A stretch of DNA of 64,000 nt from an uncultured Prevotella sp. (GTDB lineage: Bacteria > Bacteroidota > Bacteroidia > Bacteroidales > Bacteroidaceae). This document shows positions 52,533 to 61,610 of the stretch, piece by piece. The stretch lies in assembly GCA_945875635.1 (NCBI GenBank), contig CAMCLD010000002.1:62001-126000 (forward strand), read 5' to 3'. Under the pieces are notes generated by a model that was given only the letters and a program-made list of their open reading frames with translations, did not search any database and was not told the origin of the DNA. Positions within the stretch are counted from its first letter, which is position 1. Each line of letters starts with the position of its first letter. A program made the position numbers and the translations under genes.

Positions 52533-53589
52533 TCTTTATGTTGTCGAGAAGAGATACGTAGGTATTGATTGCGTCATGTATTTCTGTTATTTTGATATAC
52601 TCGTCAGCAGAATGGGATCTGGACGAATTTCCTGGTCCTATTTTCAGTGATGGGAATGGCATCAGAGCTTGGTCGCTTAACGTTGGTGAGCCAAATGGTG
52701 TCATATTCATAGACAGACATTTTGAAACCAACGGATGCGACATGTCAATTCTTGATGACCCAAGTCTGAACGACCGGGCTTTTACCTCAGACTTTAATTT
52801 ATGGCTAATGATGTCGTATATCTCTTTGTTGGAATATAGCTCATTGCTCCTCACGTCAACAACCATCTCGCATTTGTCAGGAACGACATTATGCTGAGTG
52901 CCAGAACTTATCATCGTCAGCTGCATCTTGACCGGCCCAAGAAATTCACTTACCTTATCGAATTTGTATGTTTTTATCCATTCAATGTCTTCCAAAGCCT
53001 CATATATGGCATTAACCCCTTCTTCTCTTGCGGCATGCCCAGACTTTCCGTGCGATACTATGTCAAGAACCATCAACCCTTTCTCAGCCACAGCTGGCTG
53101 CATTGACGTGGGTTCGCCGACAATGGCCACGTCCACATGAGGAAGGAAAGGAATGACAGAGCTTATGCCATTGCATCCGGATACCTCTTCCTCTGCCGAA
53201 GCAAGGAATAAAAGATTGTAATGTTGCTCACGGCAAGACAGAATTCTGTATGTCTGGAGCAGAGATACAAGTCCTCCTCCGCAGTCGTTTGCTCCCAGTC
53301 CATAGAGTTTTCCTTCCTTAATGACTGGCGAGAATGGGTTTAGTGACCACGAACTTACTGGCTTTACAGTGTCTATATGCGCATTAAGTAATATGGTAGG
53401 CCTTCCTGTGTCATAATGTGTTGGCTCTGTCAATATGTTGTTGCCATACCTTTTAGTTTGGAAACCGTAACTGCTAATTACAGATTCCAACAAATCGGCT
53501 GCTTTATTCTCAGAGCGACTTACGGATGGTATTTCTATCAATTTAGAAAGTAGCTGTATAGCTTCATTGAGATATTCGTTGTATGTCAT
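52525..53589 (-). CDS. argE: M20 family metallohydrolase, ArgE/DapE-like (probable N-acyl-ornithine deacetylase)
   Basis: 354 residues. The di-zinc site is complete: LLNAHIDTVKP (His near 70, Asp near 72), GLGANDCGGGL (Asp), LASAEEEVSGCNG (Glu-Glu) and GEPTSMQPAVAEKGLM. The dimerisation lid domain (about 165-275) lies between. Bacteroidetes carry a short ArgE relative of about 355 residues that deacylates N-acetyl- or N-succinyl-ornithine in arginine synthesis, which fits here, but no arginine genes are adjacent and DapE-like activity is not excluded. Start MTYNEYLNEAIQLLSKLI at 53589 is about 50 bases after a -7-like box inside the tandem repeat. Confidence 0.8.
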   Translation of the reverse strand: MTYNEYLNEAIQLLSKLIEIPSVSRSENKAADLLESVISSYGFQTKRYGNNILTEPTHYDTGRPTILLNAHIDTVKPVSSWSLNPFSPVIKEGKLYGLGANDCGGGLVSLLQTYRILSCREQHYNLLFLASAEEEVSGCNGISSVIPFLPHVDVAIVGEPTSMQPAVAEKGLMVLDIVSHGKSGHAAREEGVNAIYEALEDIEWIKTYKFDKVSEFLGPVKMQLTMISSGTQHNVVPDKCEMVVDVRSNELYSNKEIYDIISHKLKSEVKARSFRLGSSRIDMSHPLVSKCLSMNMTPFGSPTLSDQALMPFPSLKIGPGNSSRSHSADEYIKITEIHDAINTYVSLLDNIKIT

Positions 53590-53612
53590 AATTGTCGTAA
53601 ATGTTTTCTTTC

Positions 53613-53797
53613 TTATGCCGAGATGCCGCTTATCTTATGCAAAGATAATGCAAGTCGAGGGCAGAATCATCAAGCTTGCTTGGATGTTATGCCGAGATGC
53701 CGCTTGTCTTATGCAAAGATAATGCAAGTCGAGGGCAGAATCATCAAGCTTGCTTGGATGTTATGCCGAGATGCCGCTTATCTTATGCAAAGATATG
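53613..53797. repeat. 74-bp tandem repeat, two full units plus a half
   Basis: Unit 1 is 53613-53686 and unit 2 is 53687-53760; they differ at a single base (A/G at position 20). A third partial unit runs from 53761 to about 53797. Each unit holds TTATGCCGAGATGCCGCTTA and ATGCAAAGATAATGC. Read on the minus strand the latter contains TATCTTTGC, a -7 box, so the array gives three promoter-like boxes facing argE. A diverged relative lies at 37551-37596. The rest of the 398-base gap (53798-53987) is AT-rich with only the box below. Confidence 0.9.
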
Positions 53798-53879
53798 ACA
53801 AAAACCCCGAACGTATCTTTTTTAAATGAATAAATTCTGATTTTTTTCCATAATAGTTTAGATTATTCAAGAAAATTAT

Positions 53880-53888
53880 TAAATTTGC
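53880..53888 (+). promoter_or_regulatory. -7 box of the acyl-CoA ligase gene
   Basis: TAAATTTGC fits TAnnTTTGC, with TTTA (not TTTG) 19 bases upstream. The leader would be about 95 bases. Confidence 0.6.
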
Positions 53889-53987
53889 ATTTGGTAACAA
53901 TTATCCATAATCTCCACATCCGTTGAGTAGGATTAGAAATATGTAATGTTATCCATAGAAGAATGAAATCATAAAACTCCAGATATA

Positions 53988-55793
53988 ATGCAGACTAAGT
54001 GTCATTTGTCGGTTCTTGCGCATAATCAGGCAAAGAAATATGGAAGCAGAAAAGCCATGTCGTTCTGTAATTTTGGTGAGAAGAACTGGTCTTCCATCAC
54101 ATGGAATGATTTCTCATGTCATGTCATGGAGGTTTCCAATGCTTTGCTTAATCTTGGCTTGAAGCCTCAGGAGAAAGTTGCCGTTTTCTCGCAGAATTGT
54201 GTAGAGTATCTGTATTCTGATTTCGGAGCCTATGGGGTAAGGCTGATAACCATACCATTTTACGCCACGAGCAGTGAACAGCAGATACAGTTCATGATTC
54301 ACGATGCAGAGGTGAAAGTTATTTTCGTAGGAGAGCAGGAACAGTATGACAAGGCATACAGGGTGTTCTCTGTGTGTCCGTCGTTAGAGAGGATAGTTGT
54401 TTTTGACAGTGGTGTCGTTATGAATCCTCAAGACACGGTGTCAATGTATTTCAAGGATTTCCTAAAACTTGGAGAGGGATATCCGCGGCAGTCAGAAGTG
54501 GAGGAGCAATGGCGTCTTGCAAATAATGAGGAGATATGTAATATTCTATATACAAGTGGAACGACAGGCGACCCAAAGGGTGTCATACTCACCCATGGGC
54601 AGTATAGAGCCGCTTTAGATGCCAACGACAAAGTCGTGCCGGTGGGAGAGACAGATAGAGTCATGAATTTCCTGCCTTTTACGCATATATTTGAGAAAGC
54701 ATGGACTTATTTTTGTATTTCCGAAGGAGCCTCACTTATAATAAATACCGACCCTAAAGAAATCCTTCAGTCGCTTAAACAGATACCGCCAACATGTATG
54801 TGTTCGGTTCCAAGGTTTTGGGAGAAAGTGTATGTGGCTGTAAAGGAGAAGATGGAGTCAGCCACAACGATACAGAAAAAGCTTTTCGCACACGCTCTGA
54901 ATGTTGGTAGGAAACGCAATATTGAGTATCTCAGCAAGTGCAGAAGAGTTCCCTTGGCTTTGGAACTGGAGTATAAAATGATGAACAAGACGGTCCTGTC
55001 AATGGTCAGAGGACAACTTGGATTGAAGAATCCTAATATCTTTCCAACGGCAGGAGCCTATGTATCTCCAGAGGTAGAGGCATTCGTACATTCCATAGGA
55101 CTAAACATGATAGTGGGATATGGACTGACGGAGAGTCTTGCCACTGTATCCTGTGACCAAATGGATAAGGGATATACAATAGGTTCAGTTGGCAGACCCA
55201 TTGAAGGTATTGAGGTGAAGATTGGCGAGGATAATGAGATATTGCTTAAAGGACCAACTATAACGAGAGGCTACTATAAACGTGATAACATAAATGCAGA
55301 GGTGTTTGACGAGGATGGCTTTTTCCATACTGGCGATGCAGGCTATATGAAGGATGGAGAGTTGTATCTCACAGAGCGAATCAAGGATTTGTTCAAGACT
55401 TCAAACGGTAAGTATATAGCTCCGCAGATGGTTGAGTCTATGCTGCTTGTTGACAAGTATATTGACCAAGTTGCAGTTGTGGCTGACAAGCGCAAGTTCG
55501 TCTCAGCACTTATAGTGCCTGACTTCAGACTTCTTGAGGAATGGGCTCGTGAATGGAATGTTCCATTCAATGACTATGACGAATTATGCTCCAATGTTAA
55601 AGTCCTTAAGATGATGATGGAGCGTATAGAGACCTTGCAGCAAGGGCTGGCAAGTTATGAGAAAGTGAAGAGAATAGCTTTGATACCTAAGCCATTCTCC
55701 ATGGAGTCGGGTGAACTGACCAATACGTTGAAACTTAAGAGAGCGGTTGTCTATAAAAACTACGGAAGTATTATTGAAAAACTTTATGAGTAG
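53988..55793 (+). CDS. Long-chain fatty acid-CoA ligase (AMP-binding)
   Basis: 601 residues. It activates fatty acids to acyl-CoA through an acyl-AMP. The P-loop NILYTSGTTGDPKGVILTHG starts near residue 184. Further adenylation motifs are FLPFTHIFEKAW, MIVGYGLTESLATVS (about 379-393), FFHTGDAGYMKDGELYLTER (about 446-465) and IKDLFKTSNGKYIAPQMVE. The layout and length match the AMP-dependent long-chain ligase (FadD15-like) group of Bacteroidetes. It stands alone between the tandem repeat and prfB. Confidence 0.92.
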   Translation: MQTKCHLSVLAHNQAKKYGSRKAMSFCNFGEKNWSSITWNDFSCHVMEVSNALLNLGLKPQEKVAVFSQNCVEYLYSDFGAYGVRLITIPFYATSSEQQIQFMIHDAEVKVIFVGEQEQYDKAYRVFSVCPSLERIVVFDSGVVMNPQDTVSMYFKDFLKLGEGYPRQSEVEEQWRLANNEEICNILYTSGTTGDPKGVILTHGQYRAALDANDKVVPVGETDRVMNFLPFTHIFEKAWTYFCISEGASLIINTDPKEILQSLKQIPPTCMCSVPRFWEKVYVAVKEKMESATTIQKKLFAHALNVGRKRNIEYLSKCRRVPLALELEYKMMNKTVLSMVRGQLGLKNPNIFPTAGAYVSPEVEAFVHSIGLNMIVGYGLTESLATVSCDQMDKGYTIGSVGRPIEGIEVKIGEDNEILLKGPTITRGYYKRDNINAEVFDEDGFFHTGDAGYMKDGELYLTERIKDLFKTSNGKYIAPQMVESMLLVDKYIDQVAVVADKRKFVSALIVPDFRLLEEWAREWNVPFNDYDELCSNVKVLKMMMERIETLQQGLASYEKVKRIALIPKPFSMESGELTNTLKLKRAVVYKNYGSIIEKLYE

Positions 55794-55833
55794 TGTCTGA
55801 ACACCGCCTACTAATTGATAGTAATAATTGATT

Positions 55834-56955
55834 ATGATAACTTCCGACCAACTAAAGGATATCGTAGAGAGAGCGCAACAGTTGCATAAATACCTTAACA
55901 TTGACCAGAAAAGGGTGGAATTTGAGGAAGAGCAGTTGCGAACGCAGGCTCCGGATTTCTGGGATGACCCTCAGAGAGCTCAGGAGCAGATGAAGAAAGT
56001 AAAGGGTATTGAAAAATGGATAATAGGCTACGACGAAGTCCGTAAATACACGGATGAGTTGCAGCTTGCCTTTGATTTCTATCATGATGACATGGTGACA
56101 GAAGAGGAGGTTGATGCTGATTATGCTAAGGCAGTGGCAGCCATAGAGGAGCTTGAACTGCGCAACATGCTTAGGCAAAAGGAAGACCCTATGGATTGTG
56201 TGCTCAAGATAAATTCTGGTGCAGGTGGCACTGAAAGTCAGGATTGGGCGCAGATGCTCATGCGTATGTATATGAGATGGGCTGAGAGTCATGGTTACAA
56301 GACTACCATATCCAACCTTCAGGAAGGCGATGAGGCTGGAATAAAGAGTGTAACAATGGAGATTGAGGGCGGAGAGTATGCTTACGGATACCTGAAAAGC
56401 GAGAATGGAGTTCATAGACTTGTGAGGGTTTCACCTTTCAATGCACAAGGAAAACGAATGACAAGTTTTGCTTCGGTCTTCGTATCTCCACTTGTAGATG
56501 ATACCATAGAGGTTTTTGTTGACCCGGCAAGAGTGTCTTGGGACTTGTTCCGAAGTGGTGGTGCTGGAGGACAGAACGTGAATAAGGTGGAGACTGGTGT
56601 TCGCCTCAGATACCAATATGTTGATCCAGACACAGGAGAGGAAGAGGAAATCCTTATTGAGAATACGGAGAGCCGCAAGCAGCTTGAGAACAGAAACAAC
56701 GCCATGAGACTCCTTAAATCCCAACTCTATGACAGAGCTATGAAAAAACGTCTTGAGGCACAGGCGAAGATTGAAGCCTCGAAGAAGAAAATAGAGTGGG
56801 GCAGCCAGATAAGGAGCTATGTCTTTGACGACAGGAGGGTCAAAGACCATAGGACAAATTATCAGACAACAGATGTGGATGGAGTCATGGATGGTAAGAT
56901 AGATGGATTTATAAAGGCTTACCTCATGGAATTTCCGGTGACTGAAGAGGATTGA
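55834..56955 (+). CDS. prfB: Peptide chain release factor 2, without programmed frameshift
   Basis: 373 residues from the ATG at 55834 (a TTG two codons earlier is less likely). RF2 reads UGA and UAA stops. Motifs: the SPF tripeptide in RLVRVSPFNAQGKRMTSF (about 194-211) and the catalytic RSGGAGGQNVNKVETG (about 235-250). In most bacteria prfB has an in-frame UGA near codon 25 and a +1 shift. Here the matching place reads TAC CTT AAC ATT GAC (Y-L-N-I-D), a single open frame, so autoregulation by frameshift is absent. Followed closely by a small membrane ORF and CYTH gene. Confidence 0.96.
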   Translation: MITSDQLKDIVERAQQLHKYLNIDQKRVEFEEEQLRTQAPDFWDDPQRAQEQMKKVKGIEKWIIGYDEVRKYTDELQLAFDFYHDDMVTEEEVDADYAKAVAAIEELELRNMLRQKEDPMDCVLKINSGAGGTESQDWAQMLMRMYMRWAESHGYKTTISNLQEGDEAGIKSVTMEIEGGEYAYGYLKSENGVHRLVRVSPFNAQGKRMTSFASVFVSPLVDDTIEVFVDPARVSWDLFRSGGAGGQNVNKVETGVRLRYQYVDPDTGEEEEILIENTESRKQLENRNNAMRLLKSQLYDRAMKKRLEAQAKIEASKKKIEWGSQIRSYVFDDRRVKDHRTNYQTTDVDGVMDGKIDGFIKAYLMEFPVTEED

Positions 56956-56988
56956 GACAGATTGAACAACCTAAATAATAATTTGATT

Positions 56989-57132
56989 ATGAAAGAACAA
57001 AGAATTAAGAAACGCAAGCAGCGTGAGACTGAGCAGGAAAAACAGGGAAAGAAAGTCGTAAACTGGATATTCATCGTACTTGTTGTACTTGCTGTGCTGT
57101 ATAGTGTATATTCAATAGCAATCTCAGGCTAA
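56989..57132 (+). CDS. 47-residue membrane protein, hypothetical
   Basis: A small frame of 47 codons with a highly basic, charged N-terminus (MKEQRIKKRKQRETEQEKQG) and one strong transmembrane helix (WIFIVLVVLAVLYSVYSIAI), ending SG. The orientation is probably N-in by the positive-inside rule. It lies 33 bases after prfB, and its TAA overlaps the CYTH start codon (TAATG), which points to real, coupled translation. No family recognised. Confidence 0.7.
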   Translation: MKEQRIKKRKQRETEQEKQGKKVVNWIFIVLVVLAVLYSVYSIAISG

Positions 57133-57629
57133 TGAGTGGACTTGAGATAGAGAGAAAATTCTTGGTCCATAAGTCAAAGGATTGGAAAAGTCTTGCGAAG
57201 TCAAGCAGTTATATCCGACAAGGATATTTCGCTTCGGTCAATACTGTAAGGGTGAGAATAAGAGATGACAAAGGTTATCTTACAATCAAAAGCCCTTCAT
57301 ACAATGGAGGGCTGACACGTTATGAGTTTGAGACTGAAATTTCAATCGAAGATGCTGAGAACTTACTAAGACTTTGTGAGGAAGGTGTCATAGAGAAACG
57401 CCGTTATCTTATTGATGTGGGAAACCATACCTATGAGGTTGACGAGTTCTATGGAGACAATGAAGGATTGGTATTGGCAGAGGTCGAACTGGACAATGAA
57501 GATGAACAATTCGAGAAACCTGTTTTTTTAGGTTCTGAAGTTACAGGCGACAGACGCTTTTACAATTCTCACATGCGCAGGAATCCTTTCTTCCTTTGGC
57601 GTGACACATTGCCGGAAGAGTACAGATAG
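57132..57629 (+). CDS. CYTH domain protein (triphosphate tunnel metalloenzyme)
   Basis: 165 residues. The start MSGLEIERKFLV holds the ExExK signature of the CYTH superfamily. The alternating charged strands (VRVRIRDDKGYLTIKSP, RYEFETEISIEDAENLL, EVDEFYGDNEGLVLAEVEL) line the tunnel that binds triphosphate and metals. Bacterial members of this size are tripolyphosphatases or adenylate-cyclase-like; inorganic triphosphatase is the likeliest activity. Coupled to the 47-residue ORF. Confidence 0.9.
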   Translation: MSGLEIERKFLVHKSKDWKSLAKSSSYIRQGYFASVNTVRVRIRDDKGYLTIKSPSYNGGLTRYEFETEISIEDAENLLRLCEEGVIEKRRYLIDVGNHTYEVDEFYGDNEGLVLAEVELDNEDEQFEKPVFLGSEVTGDRRFYNSHMRRNPFFLWRDTLPEEYR

Positions 57630-57652
57630 AAGGCTTGAGCTTTATAACATTC

Positions 57653-57681
57653 ATTAGGATGGACATATGTTCCATCCTAAT
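57653..57681 (+). terminator. Hairpin after the CYTH gene
   Basis: ATTAGGATGGA (57653-57663) and TCCATCCTAAT (57671-57681) form a perfect 11-bp stem, followed by ATGTTTTATG. Probable terminator of prfB-ORF47-CYTH. Confidence 0.7.
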
Positions 57682-57843
57682 ATGTTTTATGTGGTTTTGC
57701 AAAGCAGATGTCAATATTAGGCTAAAAATACGAATGTAGGCTTATGTGACAGAAATAACAGGTGTGTTGCTTGATAATTGTGAATTTATCAGTTTGTTTC
57801 TTATATTTGTTTTCGTTTTCTCGCAAAAATGGAGTTTTTTTTA

Positions 57844-57852
57844 TACTTTTGC
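57844..57852 (+). promoter_or_regulatory. -7 box of the SNF transporter pair
   Basis: TACTTTTGC, 31 bases before the ATG at 57883. The -33 region is T-rich and has no exact TTTG at 19-20 bases. The rest of 57682-57843 shows nothing else. Confidence 0.6.
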
Positions 57853-57882
57853 AAATTGAATATGAATATAGAATGACCGTAG

Positions 57883-59238
57883 ATGAAAGAAAGGGCAAAC
57901 TTTGGAAGTAAATTGGGCATCGTGCTTGCCACGGCAGGTGGAGCAGTAGGTCTTGGCAATGTATGGCGTTTCCCATATATGGCAGGTCAGAACGGTGGAG
58001 CAGTTTTTATCCTTCTGTATTTTGGCAGTGTACTGTTATTGGGAATACCATGTATGGTAAGCGAGTTTATTATTGGACGTCATGCAGCCTCCAATACGGC
58101 AAGGGCATATACAAGATTGTCAGGAGGCAGTGCTTGGAAGTTGGTAGGATATCTTGGCGTGATGACAGGATTTCTCATTTCTGGCTATTACGGTGTAGTC
58201 TCGGGCTGGTGCATGCAGTATGTCTTCTCGTCCCTTGTCGGTGATATTCACGGAACGCCAGAATATTTCTCGCACTATTTCATCGAATTCACCTCTGGAG
58301 TATGGAAACCCATATTGTGGTTAGTGTTGTTTTTGTTTCTAACGCATTATGTGATAATACATGGGGTGAGGAATGGAATCGAGAGAGCTTCTAAAATTCT
58401 GATGCCTATATTGTTTGTCTTGCTTCTTGTTCTCGTTGTTTCGGCATGTCTCCTCCCTGGAGCTGTCAATGGAATAAAATTCCTGTTCTATCCGGATTTC
58501 TCTAAAATCACCCCAGATGTGTTTCTTGGAGCCTTAGGGCAGTCGTTCTATTCCCTAAGCATAGCAATGGGATGCATATGCACCTATGCTTCTTATTATA
58601 CAAGACAGACAAAGTTGCTTGGCTCTGCCTTACAAATAAGCCTTATCGATTCTTTCGTTGCCATTCTTGCAGGATTGATTATATTCCCAGCAGCTGCGTC
58701 TGTGGGGATAGCTCCAGACAGTGGACCATCTCTGATATTTATCACTATTCCCAATGTCTTCGAGCATGCGTTTGCGTCTATGCCTGTATTAGGATATGTA
58801 GTGTCGCTGTTGTTTTTCTCGCTTCTTGCCCTTGCTGCACTTACATCAATGATAAGCCTTCATGAGGTTAGTACGGTGTTTCTTCAAGAAGAGTTCCGGC
58901 TTACGAGAGACAAGGCTGCAACAATAGTTACTGTTGCATGTTCTGTGTTAGGCTGTCTGTGCTCGCTCTCGCTGGGAGACAGGGAGTGGCTTGTGTTTTT
59001 TGGAAAGAGTCTTTTTGACATATTCGACTTTGTGACGGGACAGATATTCTTACCCATAGGCGGGCTCTTGACTTGCCTTTTCCTTGGATGGGTAGTGCCT
59101 AAGAGAATATCCAAGGATGAATTTACAAATTGGGGAACTGTTTCCTCTGCCTTTTTCCCGTTGTTCATGTTTCTGGTAAGGTTTGTCTGCCCTGTTGCCA
59201 TAGCAGCTATATTCCTTAACCAGTTGGAAATTATATAA
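57883..59238 (+). CDS. Sodium-dependent (neurotransmitter-type) amino acid transporter, SNF family, copy 1
   Basis: 451 residues, LeuT fold with about 11-12 helices. The first helix bears GGAVGLGNVWRFPYMAGQNGGAVF, listed here as GLGNVWRFPY plus NGGAVF, the unwound substrate- and Na+-binding segment of SNF proteins. Others are RHAASNTARAY, YYGVVSGWCMQYVF and FYSLSIAMGCICTYASYY (helix 6). Probable Na+-coupled uptake of an amino acid; the substrate cannot be read from sequence. A paralogue follows after 27 bases. Confidence 0.92.
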   Translation: MKERANFGSKLGIVLATAGGAVGLGNVWRFPYMAGQNGGAVFILLYFGSVLLLGIPCMVSEFIIGRHAASNTARAYTRLSGGSAWKLVGYLGVMTGFLISGYYGVVSGWCMQYVFSSLVGDIHGTPEYFSHYFIEFTSGVWKPILWLVLFLFLTHYVIIHGVRNGIERASKILMPILFVLLLVLVVSACLLPGAVNGIKFLFYPDFSKITPDVFLGALGQSFYSLSIAMGCICTYASYYTRQTKLLGSALQISLIDSFVAILAGLIIFPAAASVGIAPDSGPSLIFITIPNVFEHAFASMPVLGYVVSLLFFSLLALAALTSMISLHEVSTVFLQEEFRLTRDKAATIVTVACSVLGCLCSLSLGDREWLVFFGKSLFDIFDFVTGQIFLPIGGLLTCLFLGWVVPKRISKDEFTNWGTVSSAFFPLFMFLVRFVCPVAIAAIFLNQLEII

Positions 59239-59265
59239 GTTTTTAATGTCAGCAACAAAAAGGAT

Positions 59266-60627
59266 ATGGTAGGAAAAAGAGATAACTTCGGTAAGTTAGG
59301 TGTTATATTGGCAACGGCGGGAAGTGCTGTGGGACTTGGCAATATATGGCGCTTCCCATATATGACGGGACAGGATGGCGGTGCTGCATTCCTTATCATA
59401 TATATAATATGTGTATGTCTTCTGGGTATTCCTGGAATGGTTGCCGAGTTTATAGTTGGAAGACATGGTGCTTCCAATGCGGTGCGTGCCTACAGGAAGG
59501 TAGGAGGCAGCAGATATTGGTCGGTTATTGGATATATGGGCATTATTTGCTCTATGATAATTCTTGGTTTCTATGCAGTGGTGGCAGGCTGGTGCCTTCA
59601 GTATCTGTATGCCTCTTTTGCCGGAGAGCTGAATGGCGATTCTGAATATGTCTCCCATTATTTTAAAAACCTATCCTCTTCTGCTGTGTTGCCGGCACTC
59701 TGGGCTGTGGCATTCATAACCATGACGCATGTTGTTGTTACACGTGGGGTAAGGAATGGAATAGAAAAGTCTGCCAGGATGCTTATGCCGTTGCTTATAT
59801 TGCTATTGATAGTAATTGTCATAGCGTCATGTTCCCTGCCAGATGCCATTGATGGTATCCGTTTCCTTTTTTATCCGGATTTCAGCAAGATGACCAAGGG
59901 TGTCATGCTTGATGCTCTTGGACAGGCTTTCTTCTCGTTGAGTCTTGGAACGGCCTGTCTGTGTACTTACGCATCCTATTTCAGCCGTAGTACAAATCTG
60001 TTGAAGTCCTCTGCACAGATTGCAGTTCTTGATACGGTTATTGCAATCTTGGCAGGTTTGATGATATTCCCAGCTGCGGCATCAGTAGGAGTCTCGCCTG
60101 ACAGTGGACCATCGCTTATTTTTGTAACCCTTCCCAATGTTTTCCGTGAGGCATTCGCATCAGTTCCAGTCGTGGGATATATAGTGGGTTTTTCTTTCTA
60201 TTCTCTGCTATCGCTTGCTGCTTTAACTTCAACGATATCCATGCATGAGATAGCCACGGCATTCTTTACAGAGGAATTCCGTCTGTCGCGTAGATGGGGA
60301 GCGGTGATAGTGACAGTCGTATGCAGTGTTATTGCTGTTTTCTGTTCTTTGTCGGTTGGCGCAAACAAGAATATCTCAATAATGGGAATACCTTTGCTTG
60401 ATTTCTGCGACAACTTAACAGCTCTTGTCCTGATGCCACTTGGAGCATTCCTCACATGTATCTTTATCGGATGGGTAGTTCCATCAAGGATAGTAAGGGA
60501 TGAGTTCACCAACTGGGGAATGGTCCCGACATTTCTATATCACGTCTGGAGATTTTCCGTCAGGATAATATGCCCTATATGTATTGGAATAATTTTCCTG
60601 CGCCAGTTGGGAGTGGTTACGTTTTGA
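59266..60627 (+). CDS. Sodium-dependent amino acid transporter, SNF family, copy 2
   Basis: 453 residues, colinear with the preceding transporter over the whole length (GLGNIWRFPYMTGQDGGAAF; RHGASNAVRAY; FFSLSLGTACLCTYASYF), so the pair arose by tandem duplication. Differences in helix 1 (Q-D-G-G-A-A against Q-N-G-G-A-V) and helix 6 (FFSLSLGTACLC against FYSLSIAMGCIC) could shift substrate preference. It may be co-transcribed with copy 1, and with the HhH gene 15 bases further on. Confidence 0.92.
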   Translation: MVGKRDNFGKLGVILATAGSAVGLGNIWRFPYMTGQDGGAAFLIIYIICVCLLGIPGMVAEFIVGRHGASNAVRAYRKVGGSRYWSVIGYMGIICSMIILGFYAVVAGWCLQYLYASFAGELNGDSEYVSHYFKNLSSSAVLPALWAVAFITMTHVVVTRGVRNGIEKSARMLMPLLILLLIVIVIASCSLPDAIDGIRFLFYPDFSKMTKGVMLDALGQAFFSLSLGTACLCTYASYFSRSTNLLKSSAQIAVLDTVIAILAGLMIFPAAASVGVSPDSGPSLIFVTLPNVFREAFASVPVVGYIVGFSFYSLLSLAALTSTISMHEIATAFFTEEFRLSRRWGAVIVTVVCSVIAVFCSLSVGANKNISIMGIPLLDFCDNLTALVLMPLGAFLTCIFIGWVVPSRIVRDEFTNWGMVPTFLYHVWRFSVRIICPICIGIIFLRQLGVVTF

Positions 60628-60642
60628 CATTAGAAGTTAAAA

Positions 60643-61572
60643 ATGAAACTGAGGGAATTCTTTTATTTTAACAAATCCGACCGCAAGGTGTTGCTTTTCA
60701 TGCTTATCCTGGCAGTAGCATCACTATTGGTGCTGACTTATGTCGATGACAAGGTTGTGTCAACATCAAAAGTGGATGAGGATTCCACGTTGATGGCTAT
60801 TGATAGAAAGATGGACAAGCGTCATTATCGTACGACGTGGAAGAATAATGGTTATTACTACTCCGACAATGAGATGCCAGAACGAGCGCAGCTTGAAAGT
60901 TTTGACCCAAACAGTGCTGACAGCGTGAAGTTGCTTTCACTGGGGCTTCCACCATGGATAGTGAGAAATATATATAAATATCGTGCCCATGGAGGTGTCT
61001 TCCGAACACCAGAGGATTTCGCAAGAATATATGGACTAACGGCAATGCAGTACAAACGCTTGAAACCTTATATCCATATTTCTGAGGATTTCACCAAAAG
61101 CGCAGCAGATTTGGTCGGTCCACGAGAAACGTTTGATGATAGTCATCCAAGAGATACATTGAAATATCCTGTCAAACTGGCTCCAACGCAACAGATAGTG
61201 CTTAACACAGCCGACACTACAGAACTCAAAAAGGTTCCCGGTATAGGCAGCGGTTGGTCTAAGGCTATAATTAATTATGGAGAGCGTCTTGGAGGATATG
61301 TAAGTGTTTCACAATTGCAGGAGATTGAGGGTTTTCCTGAGGATGCGCTGAAGTACTTCAAAGTGGTGAATCCAAACCCTCGGAAGATGAACGTAAACAA
61401 GCTCACGTTATCCCAACTTAAGAGACACCCATACATCAATTTCTATCAGGCAAGGGAAATATGTGACTATCGGCGCCTGAAAGGTCCATTAAACAACTTG
61501 GAACAGCTAAGGTTGCTGAAAGAGTTTCCAGAAGACGTTATTGAAAGGATAAAGCCGTATGTTGAGTATTGA
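60643..61572 (+). CDS. Membrane-anchored helix-hairpin-helix protein (ComEA-like)
   Basis: 309 residues. A single hydrophobic helix near 16-35 (VLLFMLILAVASLLVLTYV) anchors the protein. Three HhH-type units follow: PNSADSVKLLSLGLPPWIVR (about 88), NTADTTELKKVPGIGSGWSK (about 188) and NVNKLTLSQLKRHPYINFY (about 248). The middle unit keeps the full VPGIG hairpin. HhH tandems bind DNA backbones; ComEA uses them to draw in DNA during transformation. Together with dprA at 26.2 kb this hints at competence, but the link is inference. Confidence 0.82.
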   Translation: MKLREFFYFNKSDRKVLLFMLILAVASLLVLTYVDDKVVSTSKVDEDSTLMAIDRKMDKRHYRTTWKNNGYYYSDNEMPERAQLESFDPNSADSVKLLSLGLPPWIVRNIYKYRAHGGVFRTPEDFARIYGLTAMQYKRLKPYIHISEDFTKSAADLVGPRETFDDSHPRDTLKYPVKLAPTQQIVLNTADTTELKKVPGIGSGWSKAIINYGERLGGYVSVSQLQEIEGFPEDALKYFKVVNPNPRKMNVNKLTLSQLKRHPYINFYQAREICDYRRLKGPLNNLEQLRLLKEFPEDVIERIKPYVEY

Positions 61573-61610
61573 TTATTATATAACCCAATTATTAAATTAA
61601 TTATTTTGAT

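Noticed and set aside
53613..53797. 74-bp array as a CRISPR or as coding (68-codon frame 53623-53829)
   Set aside because: No unique spacers; the frame is merely the repeat read through twice.
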